The notes beneath the pieces are model-generated. The model saw nothing but the letters and a program-made list of their open reading frames with translations, did no database searches and was not told the DNA's origin. Position numbers and translations under genes: made by a program. Below are positions 35,700 to 46,362 of a DNA stretch of 64,000 nucleotides, in pieces (the stretch's first letter is position 1; every line of letters begins with the position of its first letter). This stretch comes from Calliopum simillimum (taxonomy: Eukaryota; Arthropoda; Insecta; Diptera; Lauxaniidae): contig OX638368.1 of assembly GCA_951812925.1 (NCBI GenBank), positions 125,449,309 through 125,513,308 on the forward strand, read 5' to 3'.

Positions 35700-36610
35700 C
35701 GAGGGATACTCGTAAAGTTTCGGGAATCCAGTACCCCTAGTGTTTTCCGATGCCAATCTTTATGACGGTTTAAAAGTTTGACAATTCTTTGGGTATGTTT
35801 CGTCAGACGTTATGCGCTCAAACCATTTGTCCAAGCACTTTGACCAATCCGAAGATGTTACCTCCAAAGCATTAGTTTTAAACACCTTTACAGCTTCTTC
35901 GGTTGATGTAAATCGTTGATCTTTGATTCTTGGAAACAAAAAGAAGCTATCGTTTACGCATAAAACGTACATAAACGAGAGTTTTTCGGGTAAAAACATG
36001 CAAAAACTTGGAGTAAACGAACAGCCTGATTATGAGTGTTACTAGTCCAGAATTAAAGTTTTAGTGACGAAAGCTTCTCGGAATTAAAGTTTTTGTAACG
36101 AAAGCTTCTCGGACTAAAATTTTAATTCTGAACTAGTAAACGAACTTTCATATTATTTGTTTGCTAGTCATACTAATACCTAGACATGTCTCGATTTCTC
36201 GATAAGCCACATGATGATCTTCTTCGATTAGTTTTCGCACAGCATCGACTTTTTCTGGCACAACAGCTGTTTTTGAACGTTTTCAAGTGAAGTCAGTCGG
36301 TGTTTGGACTCTTTTGACCATTCATACACTCTGGCCTTGGATGGTGCTTTGTCGCAAAAACTTTTTTTTCAGTCAACCAATGCACCGTTGTTAAGATAAA
36401 CCTACTCGGAAATCATAAAAAATTATTGCATGGAAATTTTCACGACGTAATTCCATTTTTGAATGAATTCAATTTTTCAAGTAACGAACTGAAAGATGAG
36501 GTCTGAAGAAACTTACTCTAAAAAATGCCAAACTTTTCAACTATAACAAAGATTTGCATCGGAAAACACTAGGTGTGCTAGACTCCCGAAAACTTAAAAG
36601 GTACTCTACG
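35700..36610 (-). mobile_element. Deleted mariner-like element with about 60-bp inverted ends
   Basis: The left end CGAGGGATACTCGTAAAGTT and the reverse complement of the right end CGTAGAGTACCTTTTAAGTT align and continue to match through CTAGTGTTTTCCGATGC. TA flanks both sides (35698-35699, 36611-36612). The minus strand retains an N-terminal helix-turn-helix (DAVRKLIEEDHHVAYREIET) near 36190-36270 and a C-terminal block (FLFPRIKDQRFTSTEEAVKV) near 35760-35960. The catalytic core between is lost. 36040-36160 holds two direct copies of a 31-bp unit (GAATTAAAGTTTTAGTGACG) inside a small palindrome beginning TACTAGTCCAGAATTAAAG-like. Confidence 0.85.
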
Positions 36611-36826
36611 TAAATACGCAGTGACAAAACAGTCCAGCCTCTTTTTAACTGCCTTAAACACAACATAATCGTGCAATATTTTTTTTGAAACGTGATGTGG
36701 TGCAGTGCCATTTTAAAATCATATTAAATCTGTCAAATTCACTGGGCGAACTCTAGTAACTTTCGATAGTTATCAAAAACATGAACAATTAGTTTTTGTA
36801 TTAGGTACTTTGATAAAAAATAATTA

Positions 36827-37092
36827 CATATGAGGAGTATAGAAGCAAAGGCGACAGTCTCCATTTTTTTCTGAGCGTATCTCTTAGTGTTTGACCACAA
36901 GGCATAATCAAATGCAAGAAGATGGTACGATCAAAGAGGTACAGAATCAAAGACGACAGTCTTTTCTTTGATCATGGACATGTTTGATAGTGACATCTAG
37001 TTGCATTTGATGGTAGCTTGTGATCAAACACTATCAAACACGTTCATAAAAAAAATCGAGATTGTCGCCTTTGCTTCTATACCCCTCATATG
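36827..37092. mobile_element. TA-flanked miniature inverted-repeat element
   Basis: CATATGAGGAGTATAGAAGC, then AAAGGCGACA, is mirrored by TGTCGCCTTTGC and TTCTATACCCCTCATATG. TA is duplicated at both edges (36825-36826, 37093-37094). 266 bp, non-coding, Tc1/mariner-style target. Confidence 0.85.
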
Positions 37093-37094
37093 TA

Positions 37095-38096
37095 CATTCA
37101 TATATCAAAATTCACACTTAACATTTAAAAGATTTCATTATATGTTGAGTAATATCCACTTCTGTATACAAATTAAAAAAAGCAAAAACAAATCAAAACT
37201 GCTAACAATTCAAAAGTATTTTACACCCAGTTAATACGCACTCATATTTGGGCTATAAAGTGCGTTTGTTCTCACGGATACACACAACATTTTTTAAGTT
37301 ATCCAATCGATGGATGGATGACATACGAATGTGCACTCAACCCGATTTTCTTTAGTTTTTCTGCAATTTTTCTTTACCAGCCATATATCTTTTTATTTTT
37401 TATTTGAATTCTTACAATTTTTTAATAATTTTCATCAGAATTTGCCGTAACGATTAAAGGCAAAGGGCGTACATTTTTATGATCAAAAAATTTCTTTGTT
37501 TAGTTAAACTGAGCGTGTTCAGCATCCGCTTTGAAAAAATTCGCTTGCTGCATTCACCGCCGATCGCTTCTTATGGGGTACTAAATAAAGCTCTCTAGAA
37601 AATTGCCTGAGAAGTCATTTAGGATAAAAATAAATATTTTCTTTTGAAAATGCTTTGTAAATTTTTGTTTTTGTAATTTTCCAAACTAAGAGTATTTTAG
37701 TTTTTCCCACAATCGCACAAGAGAAGAAAGAACATTGTAACACTCAAATGTTTTAGGCCTAAAAAGTGAAGATTTAAAAAAAAAAAAATAATTCAATAAA
37801 AAACAGTGCACTATGTTAGAGTTTTGCGGAAGCCCTATGCTCCTGAATGAAACACCAAGAAGGAGAATTTTCTTCTGCCGTTTCTGTTGATAAATTGGTT
37901 AAGTCTTTGCTAGATTTCATAAAATGGACTGTTGTACTTTTATCAGATAAGTCATATTGGGCAGTGTGCTCCATAAAAATATAAATCAATGACAAACTGG
38001 CTTATGCCTCATGCATATGGAACAAACTATATTCATATATAAAACTGAGATGAAGGTGCGTGTATCCAACCTATATGGATGAAATTTTTTCAGTGT
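37095..38096. other. Intergenic, nothing recognised
   Basis: AT-rich spacer without coding or repeat structure that I could identify. Confidence 0.4.
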
Positions 38097-38104
38097 GTTT
38101 GTAT

Positions 38105-38697
38105 CAGAGCTGGGCGATAAGGATTACGGTTAGCAAACGATTACGATTGCAGTAATCCTTAAAAACAAAAAAAGACGATTAGGATTACAGTAATCGTTCA
38201 TCGAACGAGCTTTGATTACGATTACAGTAATCGTAATTTTGACTTTTTTTAAATTACAATTACTGTAATTGTAATCTTACTGCCATACCTAAATTGGAGC
38301 GTCAGCGTTCTTTTACTGTCAAATATTTCTCATGTACATACAATTTGTATGGCGCATACCGAAATTGCCAACGCTCAACGCTGAGCTATTCGAATTTCCA
38401 ATTTTGACAAAGCGTTATGGAGTGAAGTTAGCTGCAGAAAAGTAAAAAGAAAAACAACAATATGATTTTGACAAACAAATGACTTCAACGCAACGCTCTT
38501 TATTTCGGTATGGCGCTTGACGCTTTTGTGTAACGTTAAATAACGCACCGCCTGACGCTCCAATTTAGGTATGGCAGTTAGCTCGTTCGATGAACGATTA
38601 CTGTAATCCTAATTGCCAGTTTTTGTTTTTAAGGATTACTGCAATCGTATTCCTATACGCAATCAATTACACATGAAATCCTTATCGCCCAGCTCTG
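38105..38697. mobile_element. Palindromic hAT-like element with 8-bp target duplication and a nested element
   Basis: The ends CAGAGCTGGGCGATAAGGAT and ATCCTTATCGCCCAGCTCTG are perfect inverted repeats. The 8-bp GTTTGTAT is duplicated at 38097-38104 and 38698-38705. Arms are rich in GATTACNGTAATC palindromes. 38280-38577 is a second inverted-repeat element inserted in the middle (CTGCCATACCTAAATTGGAG ... CTCCAATTTAGGTATGGCAG), flanked by TTA on both sides. Neither encodes protein. Confidence 0.9.
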
Positions 38698-38705
38698 GTT
38701 TGTAT

Positions 38706-39990
38706 CAATCTTAAGAAGGCTTACAAATAAGGAAATGGAAGTCGCCAAGCCCTTAAAAAAAAAAAAATAAATAAATAAAAAATCAATAAAGGGTAGCAGG
38801 GGGAGGTTTCGACAAACGGGAGGCTTTCTCAGTGCCAAATTTTGCGATTTCTATTCACACTAACTCCCGCGTGTAATACAAAAATTCTTACTCCTAATGG
38901 TACTCAGTTGTCATAAAAATTTCTCTGCGCAATTCGGCTAGTGTGTCTAGCTAGTCGTGATTTTGTGTTTTCAAAGCAAGTTGTTGCAATATTTGCTTGT
39001 TGTTTTTTGTGTGATACTCGGTTAATATAATATAGAATTTCCGTTTTTTTTTTTTTTTGAGCAGATACTTAAATATATTATTACTGTTAATACCACATTT
39101 AAGGTTTGCAAAATAAATTAAAGATAACTGAGAAATTTTGGAAATTTGGAAAAAAAAGGGAGGATTCGTCAAGTGTAAATGGGAGGATTCGACAACTGAA
39201 ATTTATACATATGATTCAATTATTTTCCATGAATCTGATTTTTCACAAGATATGGAGTTCGGTACTAATGCCGATGTACAAATGGATATAGAATCAGCCT
39301 GAATCATGTTTTGAACTCGTTCAAGGGTCTGACCTTCCTGATCCGAATGATTTGCTGGATATGGCCCCAATTCAAAACGACATCCCTGATTTCGCTCTCC
39401 CATTGTATCACCGGAAGCAATTCGTCTTTAACCATCTACATTCAAAAGATTGAAGGTTTCAAAAAATCAAGGGAATCAAGAATTTATAAGACTGACGAAG
39501 CCTCCCCAAAAATGGAAGGTTTCATCATTTATTTTAACTACGAACATATCGAATTTTTGGTAAATTACAAAAGAAGCACACATATTTGTGCATAGTCTAT
39601 GTGTATTCAAAATAACATGCACAATTACATTTGGAAGGTATAAGGACTTTCTTGTTAGGGTGTCGAAACCACCTCCTTCTCCCCTATACCTCAGAAACAA
39701 AACCAGCTACCCGACTAGAAATTAATCAAAAATGAATTTGTTTTTCAAATAAAATGTTTTTCTTTACGTATTTAAATATACTAGAATCGCCCAATAGTCA
39801 AAATTCGACCACAAATGTGTTAAAAAAATGTTGGTACTTTTTGTAGACTTTTAGTACAAATGGTTTTAGGTTTTTCGAACAAGGTGCTTCAGTTGGTTTT
39901 CTCCATATGTATGGTCTGCCGTCTGATCCAAAAGTATAAATCTTACTTTCATTCAAGAAGAGGACATTTTTCCAAAAGAAAAATCTTTAT
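38706..39990. other. Intergenic with a dispersed repeat copy
   Basis: 39780-39860 (TACTAGAATCGCCCAATAGT, then TTCGACCACAAATG) belongs to a family also at 23300 and 44457. No gene was recognised. Confidence 0.45.
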
Positions 39991-39999
39991 GGAAGTGAG

Positions 40000-41130
40000 T
40001 TTTAGCAAACAGCAACCGAGCCTCTTGATGCTTCTTCTCTATTAAAGAAAAACTTTAGACCAAATGTAAAACATGAAGGTGGTTCACTAATGGTTTGGGG
40101 CTCTTTTCAACAGCTGGGCCTAGAATACTCCATTTTGTTGATGGAAGTTAGAATCATAAGATTTATTTGAACATTTTAAGACTAAATTTACTGCAATTCA
40201 AGGATAAACTTGGTCAATGTATGTATGTATGTATTCTCCTTTAACTCCTAGGAGGAGCATAGGGCCAATATGAAATCTCTCCATTTGTCACGATCCCTTG
40301 CGATGAATTTGATCTCTTGCCACGATTTTCCCGATTCTTGGATTTCCTTTTCCAACGACCTTTTCCAGTTGGTTTTGGGTCTACCACGTCCTCTACTGCC
40401 TTGTGGATTCCACTCAAGGGCCTGGCGACAAACTTCGCTGTGTGGTTTCCGGAGAGTGTGACCAATCCATCCCCATTTGCGCAGCTTGATCTCGTTTGCT
40501 ATAGCCTTCTGTTTGCATTTTTGATGTAGCTCGGCATTTGATATAGTGCGAGGCCACCAAACCTTTAGTATACGCCTTAAGCATTTGTTGACGAATACTT
40601 GCAGCTTGTTTGTTAGTTGTTCAGTAACAAGCCATGTTTCGCACCCATATAACAAAACCGATTTCACATTCGAATCAAAAATTCGCACTCTCGTTTTGAT
40701 GGATATAACGGATGAAGACCATATTTTGTTCAGTTGAGCAAACGCGCCTTTTGCTTTTGCTATTCTTGAGTTGATATCCTCTTTTGCTCCACCATCCATG
40801 AAAAAAAAAAAATTGGTCAATGTAGTGATATGTATATTTGCCAAGAAAACGATCTCAAACATATTCCTTATAATATGAGATCATGGATTCAATAGAATTG
40901 TACCAATATATTCGTAACACTGGCGCAGGATCCAGATATAAATGCTATTAAAATCTAGTGGAATTATCTGGAGGCAAAAGTTCGCCAGCACAATATTTGT
41001 TCAAAAACTGAACTGAAAAGGGTATTCATGGAAAATGGGAAAAAATTTATCTGAGCTATTGTGAAAAACTAATTCAAAGGATGCCAAAAGGGCTAATCAT
41101 GACAAATAAAAACAAAATAATGTAGACTAA
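40000..41130 (+). pseudogene. Dead Tc1-like transposase, split by a LINE insertion
   Basis: 40055-40100 reads NVKHEGGSLMVWGSF, the VKHGGGSvMvWG block of Tc1 transposases. After the LINE (40222-40812), 40840-41110 reads QENDLKHIPYNMRSWIQ (second D region), QDPDINAIKI (decayed SPDLNPIE), NYLEAKVRQHNICSKTEL and a C-terminal relic, with several stops. The order and spacing fit one element, so the LINE landed inside it. Inverted ends were not identified. Confidence 0.75.
40210..40824 (-). mobile_element. 5'-truncated LINE, copy 2, with 12-bp target duplication
   Basis: TTGGTCAATGTA at 40210-40221 and 40813-40824 brackets the insert (40222-40812). It is nearly identical to copy 1 (15061-15676) but 5'-truncated slightly earlier, at the MDGGAKEDIN codons, where a run of about twelve A precedes the target repeat. 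It encodes the same C-terminal reverse-transcriptase segment, from MDGGAKEDIN through LLYGCETW and WIGHTLRK to the stop near 40248. It shows differences such as T-to-I at the SSSVIS(T/I)K position. Confidence 0.9.
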
Positions 41131-41554
41131 TTACTAAACTCATGTAGAAATTATAATTTTGTGAAGGTGTACGACTTTGGCTTTGGTACTGAATATGCTT
41201 GATTTCTGTAACTTTTTATTTATTTTCAAAAATAACGGAAAATTTCAAGTTTGGTTTTTTGTTAAAATTGAAGGATTAAATAGGCTATTTAAAAATGTAC
41301 TTCAAATTTCTTAAATTATTTTTGCGTACTTAGTTTTGGGGCATTCAAAAATAGTTTGTTTGGTGTACGACTTTGGCTTTGACCTTATGTAGATTTACAC
41401 AGTTAACACAGTAAACAGAATATTTCATAGAAACCCTCGGCTAGGAGGAGCCCGAAAGTAGTGAAAATAATTTAACAGATTTGTTTTAAACTTAAAGGCT
41501 ACAAGTTCGAGTCATCTAAAGCCAAAGTAATGTTTATCTTTATTTTATGATATA

Positions 41555-42823
41555 CAGGGTGGCTGATTCGAACTGTTACCAACTTCAGATAGACTTATCT
41601 GACAGATGGAACATGACAGCAGTCTAAAAATTGGCATGCGCGTCAATTTATTGAAAATAAAAAATTTTCGAAAAGGAATTCAAACGTAATAGTGTGATTG
41701 CTCTTTATTTGGCTGGAAAATCGCAACCAGCAATTGTTCGTGAGCTGAAACATTTAAAAGTGAATAAAATGTTTGTGTATCGGACCATAACACGTTACAA
41801 TGGTACCGGCAGCGTTGCCAAACGACATAGTGGTGGTCGGAAAATAACTGCAACATCACCAGAAATGGTTCGAAAGGTGAAGGCCAGAATTGAGCAAAAT
41901 CCGAGACGCAGTGGCAGACAAATGGCTGCCGAGCTGAAAATATCGCGTGAACGAATGCAACACATATTGTCAAACAAGCTCGGACTAAAGGCCCTCAAGT
42001 TCCAAAAGGCGCATGATCTCACTCCTGCTCAAAAAAAGTTAGGCTCGATAGAGCCAAGGAGTTGTTGCGCTTGCACGCCGCCGAAAATCTGTCACAAATT
42101 GTCTTCTCTGATGAGAAAAATTACTGTATCCAGCAATATGTAAACAAACAAAATGATCGGGTTTACTTGACAGAGAGGTCCTACAAAAATTTGAATGTTC
42201 GTTTGGCCACCAGGACGCAGGCACCACCGCATGTGATGGTTTGGGCTACAATGACTGCTGATGGGCGCTCACCACTCGTTTTTTTGGCCGCTGGCGTCAA
42301 AGTAAACGCCAAGGTGTATCGTGAATCAGTGTTGAAGGGTGCTTTACTACCGTGGGCACGCAAACATTTCGGTCGCAAGCCATGGACATTCCAACAAGAC
42401 TCGGCACCGTCACACAAAGCTCGTGTGAATCAAGAATGGTTAGAAAAAAACGTTCCAAGCTTCATTTCTGCTCAACAATGGCTCTCAAATTCGCCTAATG
42501 CGAATCCTCTGGATTTCTCAATCTGGGGTATGTTGGACAGGAAGGTCTTGACTAAAAAATACCAGAGCGTTGATGCGCTAAAAGTGGCCCTTCAACGAGA
42601 ATGGCGCAAACTTCCACAAAATCAAATTCGTGCAGCATGCGACTCGTTCTTCGACCGTCTACGGGCCATAGTTAAGACCAAAGGTGGCCATATCAAAAAT
42701 CTCAAGTAGATTCTTAAAATTTGAACATTTCCCAACAATTATAGCGTTTGATCAATAAAATCTGTGCATGGAATCTAAAAATATAGTCTTTTGAATTGGT
42801 AACACTTCGAATCAGGCACCCTG
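41555..42823 (+). mobile_element. maT-type (DD37D) DNA transposon, near-complete
   Basis: The 27-bp inverted ends begin CAGGGTGGCTGATTCGAACT and CAGGGTGCCTGATTCGAAGT (two mismatches), and TA is duplicated outside both. The 1269-bp length and one transposase gene fit Tc1/mariner superfamily elements. The third catalytic residue is Asp, 37 residues after the second, the hallmark of the maT group. Confidence 0.92.
41694..42709 (+). pseudogene. maT transposase, one frameshift, no clear start codon
   Basis: The N-terminal half (41694-about 42040) has helix-turn-helix segments (IALYLAGKSQPAIVREL; SGRQMAAELKISRERMQHIL). The C-terminal half is in another frame (about 42041-42709) with VFSDEKNYCIQQ (first D), TFQQDSAPSHKA (second D) and NSPNANPLDFSIWGMLD (third D). 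The frame changes at an A-run near 42028-42034 that has seven A; eight would keep the frame. Upstream, the frame meets a stop about 40 bp before GTG 41694 with no ATG between, so the start is also damaged or differs from expectation. It is therefore probably inactive, though otherwise well preserved. Confidence 0.88.
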
Positions 42824-42825
42824 TA

Positions 42826-45362
42826 AATAAATGTTAAAAAATGTTTGTGCATACTGTTAGGCTGAATGAAAAGCATATGAAATTAATAATAATCCAAAAT
42901 CTTTGAAACATAAAAAAGTATGCTAGAAAAGCTCAAATTTAAAAAAATTATGAAACATTTGAAAAAATTTGCATACTTTGAGGGATATAAAAGTTGGAAA
43001 ATCACGGGTTTTTACGTAAATACGGTATATTCAGATAAAAATTAAAAGTATTCGGGGCTTTTAGAGGTCGTGAGTTTTCAGTTTTTATAAAATATAGTGT
43101 GTACTATCTTTATGGTTTTGAGTGCATCATATTAGTGCGGGCTGCATTTTTTCTGCTCTAATGAAAATTGCATTTTTCGGTTTTTATTGTTTAAAAAATT
43201 TTTTTTATAACTTTTGAAATAACTATAATGTGACTAAAAATATGTGGACAAAAAAATATTAAAATTAAATGAGTATGTAGGTTTTCGTTAAGGAGCAGTA
43301 ATTTTTTCCAAAAACGGCTGTGATTACCAAAAGTAATTAATGGGATTTGCAAAAATTGTTTTACTATTTTCTACATATTAAATGCATCATTTAGTATTGT
43401 TCTTCGTATTCAAAATAAGCTCTGAAGTGGACTATTACAATTTCCCTAACAAAAACAAAAAGTTTGAGAAATACTAACATTAGCAAATATGTATGTACCT
43501 ACATTTGTACATATACATATATATACGTTCGTTTGTTTACACTCAATATTTATAAATATTTTAAATTCATGATATTCAATTACTCATATGTATATGCCAT
43601 CTACGAGTACTATAGCAATTGGTTTTTATATTTTTGGACATTTTAAGTTTTGTTCATAATTTTTAACAATGCATACTTACCGTGTAGAATCACGAACTAT
43701 TCCAAAACTAGTTTATAAAGTACACTATGGAGGCGACTGACTAGTCCAAGCTCTGGTCTCATCACATATAAAGTTCTATTTACGATTTGCATTGCTTGTT
43801 ATTGGACGTAACCAATTGTCTCCTTATGCATTACATTCAGCAATGAAAAAGACCAATTGTCTTTTTTTCGCATTACAAATGAATCGGCAAATGTTAAAAA
43901 GGCGGAAGTCACAAATTTTGACACATTGGTTTCGTCTAGTATGATATGGGAGCCTGAAAAAAATTTTCCATCCCACAGTCTCTTGAAATATCGGTTTTTG
44001 TTAAAAGGCCGGAAGTCATGCCTATTTAACTACAAGTATAGGTATAGGAGATATAGGACATTGAATTTTACAGTTTTTTTTTTTTAACTAAAGTTATCCA
44101 ATTTAAAACTTTAATATGTCAGATAAGCTAAAAACTACCAAAAAAGAAATGTATTATTATAGTCTATACATAAATCCTTCAATACTACTTGTGGTATTCC
44201 AGAACAACAACAAAAATTTAAAGGTAACTTAATATTTTGCGATTTCACAAAATTAAAAACCATTTTTTTTGCATTTTCTAAAAATACATATTATTTTGAA
44301 TAAAATGTCACCTCGATCACCGCAAATTCTAAAATTTGACTAAGCTATGGCGTTTTGAAATCGTAAAATGAAAAACTCAAGTTTGTAGTTATCAAAGTTC
44401 AAAGTTTGTGCATTTTTTCTCCAAAGGGGTAGGCTTTCATAAGACTGCTTTTATTGATACTAGAATCGCCCAATGGTCAAAATTTCACCACAAATGTATA
44501 ATACATTTGAATAATACTATTAAATAATTTTGGTACTTATTGGACAGTTTTAGTACTATTTTGCTATTTGGTACAAAATAGAGAAGCTCATTTATCATTC
44601 CAGGTACAATGACAAATGTGAAAAAAAAAGAAAAAACACGAAGTCAGCTTTTGTCTTTCTCTTTTGTCGTATTATATGCATTCAATTTTACCTGGCTTAG
44701 TGGCAAAATATTAAAATAATTTTAACTTTGTGCACATTTACACTAAAATAACTTTCTAATGGTCGTGCTCCATTTCTAACATAGTAAAAAAGGTAGGACA
44801 AATTTTTGTCTTGCGTATTAATATATAGATTTGTAATTTGATAGTCGACCTCAAATAAATTTTGAAGTGTTCAGAACGTGTCTAAGTACTAAATTCGACT
44901 TTAAACTGAAAACCGGTAAAATTTACCCTACCTGTAGGCACTGCTAAATTTTGTCAGAGAAGATATGGTCTCTTTTCACTTGTGCGGTCACATATACCGA
45001 TTCAAATAGACTACACTACGATCAATTAAAAAAAATTTAATTCACAGCAGGACGTTTTTTAAGTCTGCGAAATGGGGGGTAATGAGTGGAAATAAAAAAA
45101 CCTTGTAAGCTCGTAAAACTGTCAAAATTCGTATTGATTTTGACAATTATTCAAATTTACGAGATTTTCGAATGTTTTAAAGAATACCCTAAATGAAGTA
45201 ACGTGAGGAAATACATAGTTAGATTGGTCGCAGTTGAACGTTCATATTGTTCAGGACAAATATGGCGCTTAACCTAAAAAGAATAAGTTATCTTTTTAAA
45301 ACTGAAATAATAGGTAGCTGTCATCAAGGATTAGTTTACTATACCAACGACAATTGCATATA
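42826..45362. other. Intergenic with dispersed repeats, no gene
   Basis: 44457-44640 is a copy of the TACTAGAATCGCCCAATGGT family (also at 23300 and 39780). About 45095-45190 is a diverged copy of the hairpin at 31008-31126. 43820-43875 has two CCAATTGTCT motifs near ATTAC boxes. Nothing coding was recognised. Confidence 0.45.
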
Positions 45363-45629
45363 CAATTGAGGAGTGGCCGTACCAAAGGGCCTAAGTACCA
45401 TTTCGAGGCAAAAGTAGTGTCATAATATGAAACGGGTGACATTTTGTTAGAAAATAATAAAATTATTCTCTGTTTTCACTAAAAATTTTCTTGATAGTGT
45501 GAAATTGATGTCATTATGTTGAAAAAATTATAACAGTCAAATAACAGACTATTAGGCACATAAAAAGTATAACATTACTTTTGCCTCGAAATGGTACTTA
45601 GGCCCTTTGGTACGGCCACTCCTCAATTG
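45363..45629. mobile_element. Miniature element with 58-bp inverted ends
   Basis: CAATTGAGGAGTGGCCGTAC, through AAGGGCCTAAGTACCATTTC to GCAAAAGTA, is repeated in reverse at the right edge with one mismatch over 58 bp. About 267 bp, non-coding. The target duplication is ambiguous because the palindrome AATT falls at both junctions. Confidence 0.85.
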
Positions 45630-45703
45630 ATAGCTCATTTTGTATATGAAAAATAATACTAAATGATGCAAACAATAGAGCAAAACAGTGTTTTTGAACA
45701 TTT

Positions 45704-45841
45704 GGGGTAGAATATCTCTGAAACCATTATATTATAAAGCGATTCTGATGCCAGATTCGAATTCAGCGTTGCGGGGTAGGATATCTCTGAAACCAAAAAT
45801 TATATAGCGATTCTGATGCTAGATTCGAATTCAGCGTTGCA
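45704..45841. repeat. Tandem duplication of about 69 bp
   Basis: Two direct copies of GGGGTAGAATATCTCTGAAA ... AGATTCGAATTCAGCGTTGC lie head to tail. Just right, 45908-46035 forms a loose hairpin (GGCTTGTTTCCGCCGAAGG versus CTTCGGTGGAAACAGGC). Confidence 0.75.
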
Positions 45842-46362
45842 AGTTCATGAGAAATTACTATTTTTGTTTTGAATTATTTCTACTTTTTTTCAAAAACTAG
45901 TTTCTTTCCAATGGCTTGTTTCCGCCGAAGGTTTATATAGTGATTTACGGCTATTTTTAGTTTTGACGTTAAGTACAAGATGAATGAGGCGAGTTACGGC
46001 TAAATCACTTCATAAATCTTCGGTGGAAACAGGCTATAATTTCAATTGCTAGCAAAATGCGCCAGGTCGGATCAAAATCGGTGCTAGCCTTTTTACCTAT
46101 TTTACGTGCACTTGAATAAAAATATGTTTTTTGTAATTTTAGCAAAAATTTCTTTAAATCAAGTAATTTTGGTGGTAAACAACGAGGTGAAAAGCTGAAA
46201 ATTTCATCTAGCATCCCTGTTTCGCAGTACGCGTTTGCTACACTTTCCGAAAGCGACCATTGACTTCGGCCATCAGCTGTTAAGTAAGCAGGTTATGTCA
46301 GTAGTGTTGATGGTTAATAAAATTTTCTGAATTGGATTTCAATTAAAATATAGAAAAAGAAA

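Noticed and set aside
41673..41693. Extending the maT transposase upstream to an ATG
   Set aside because: The in-frame codons upstream reach a stop without an ATG; a start in another frame would need a second shift that I cannot demonstrate.
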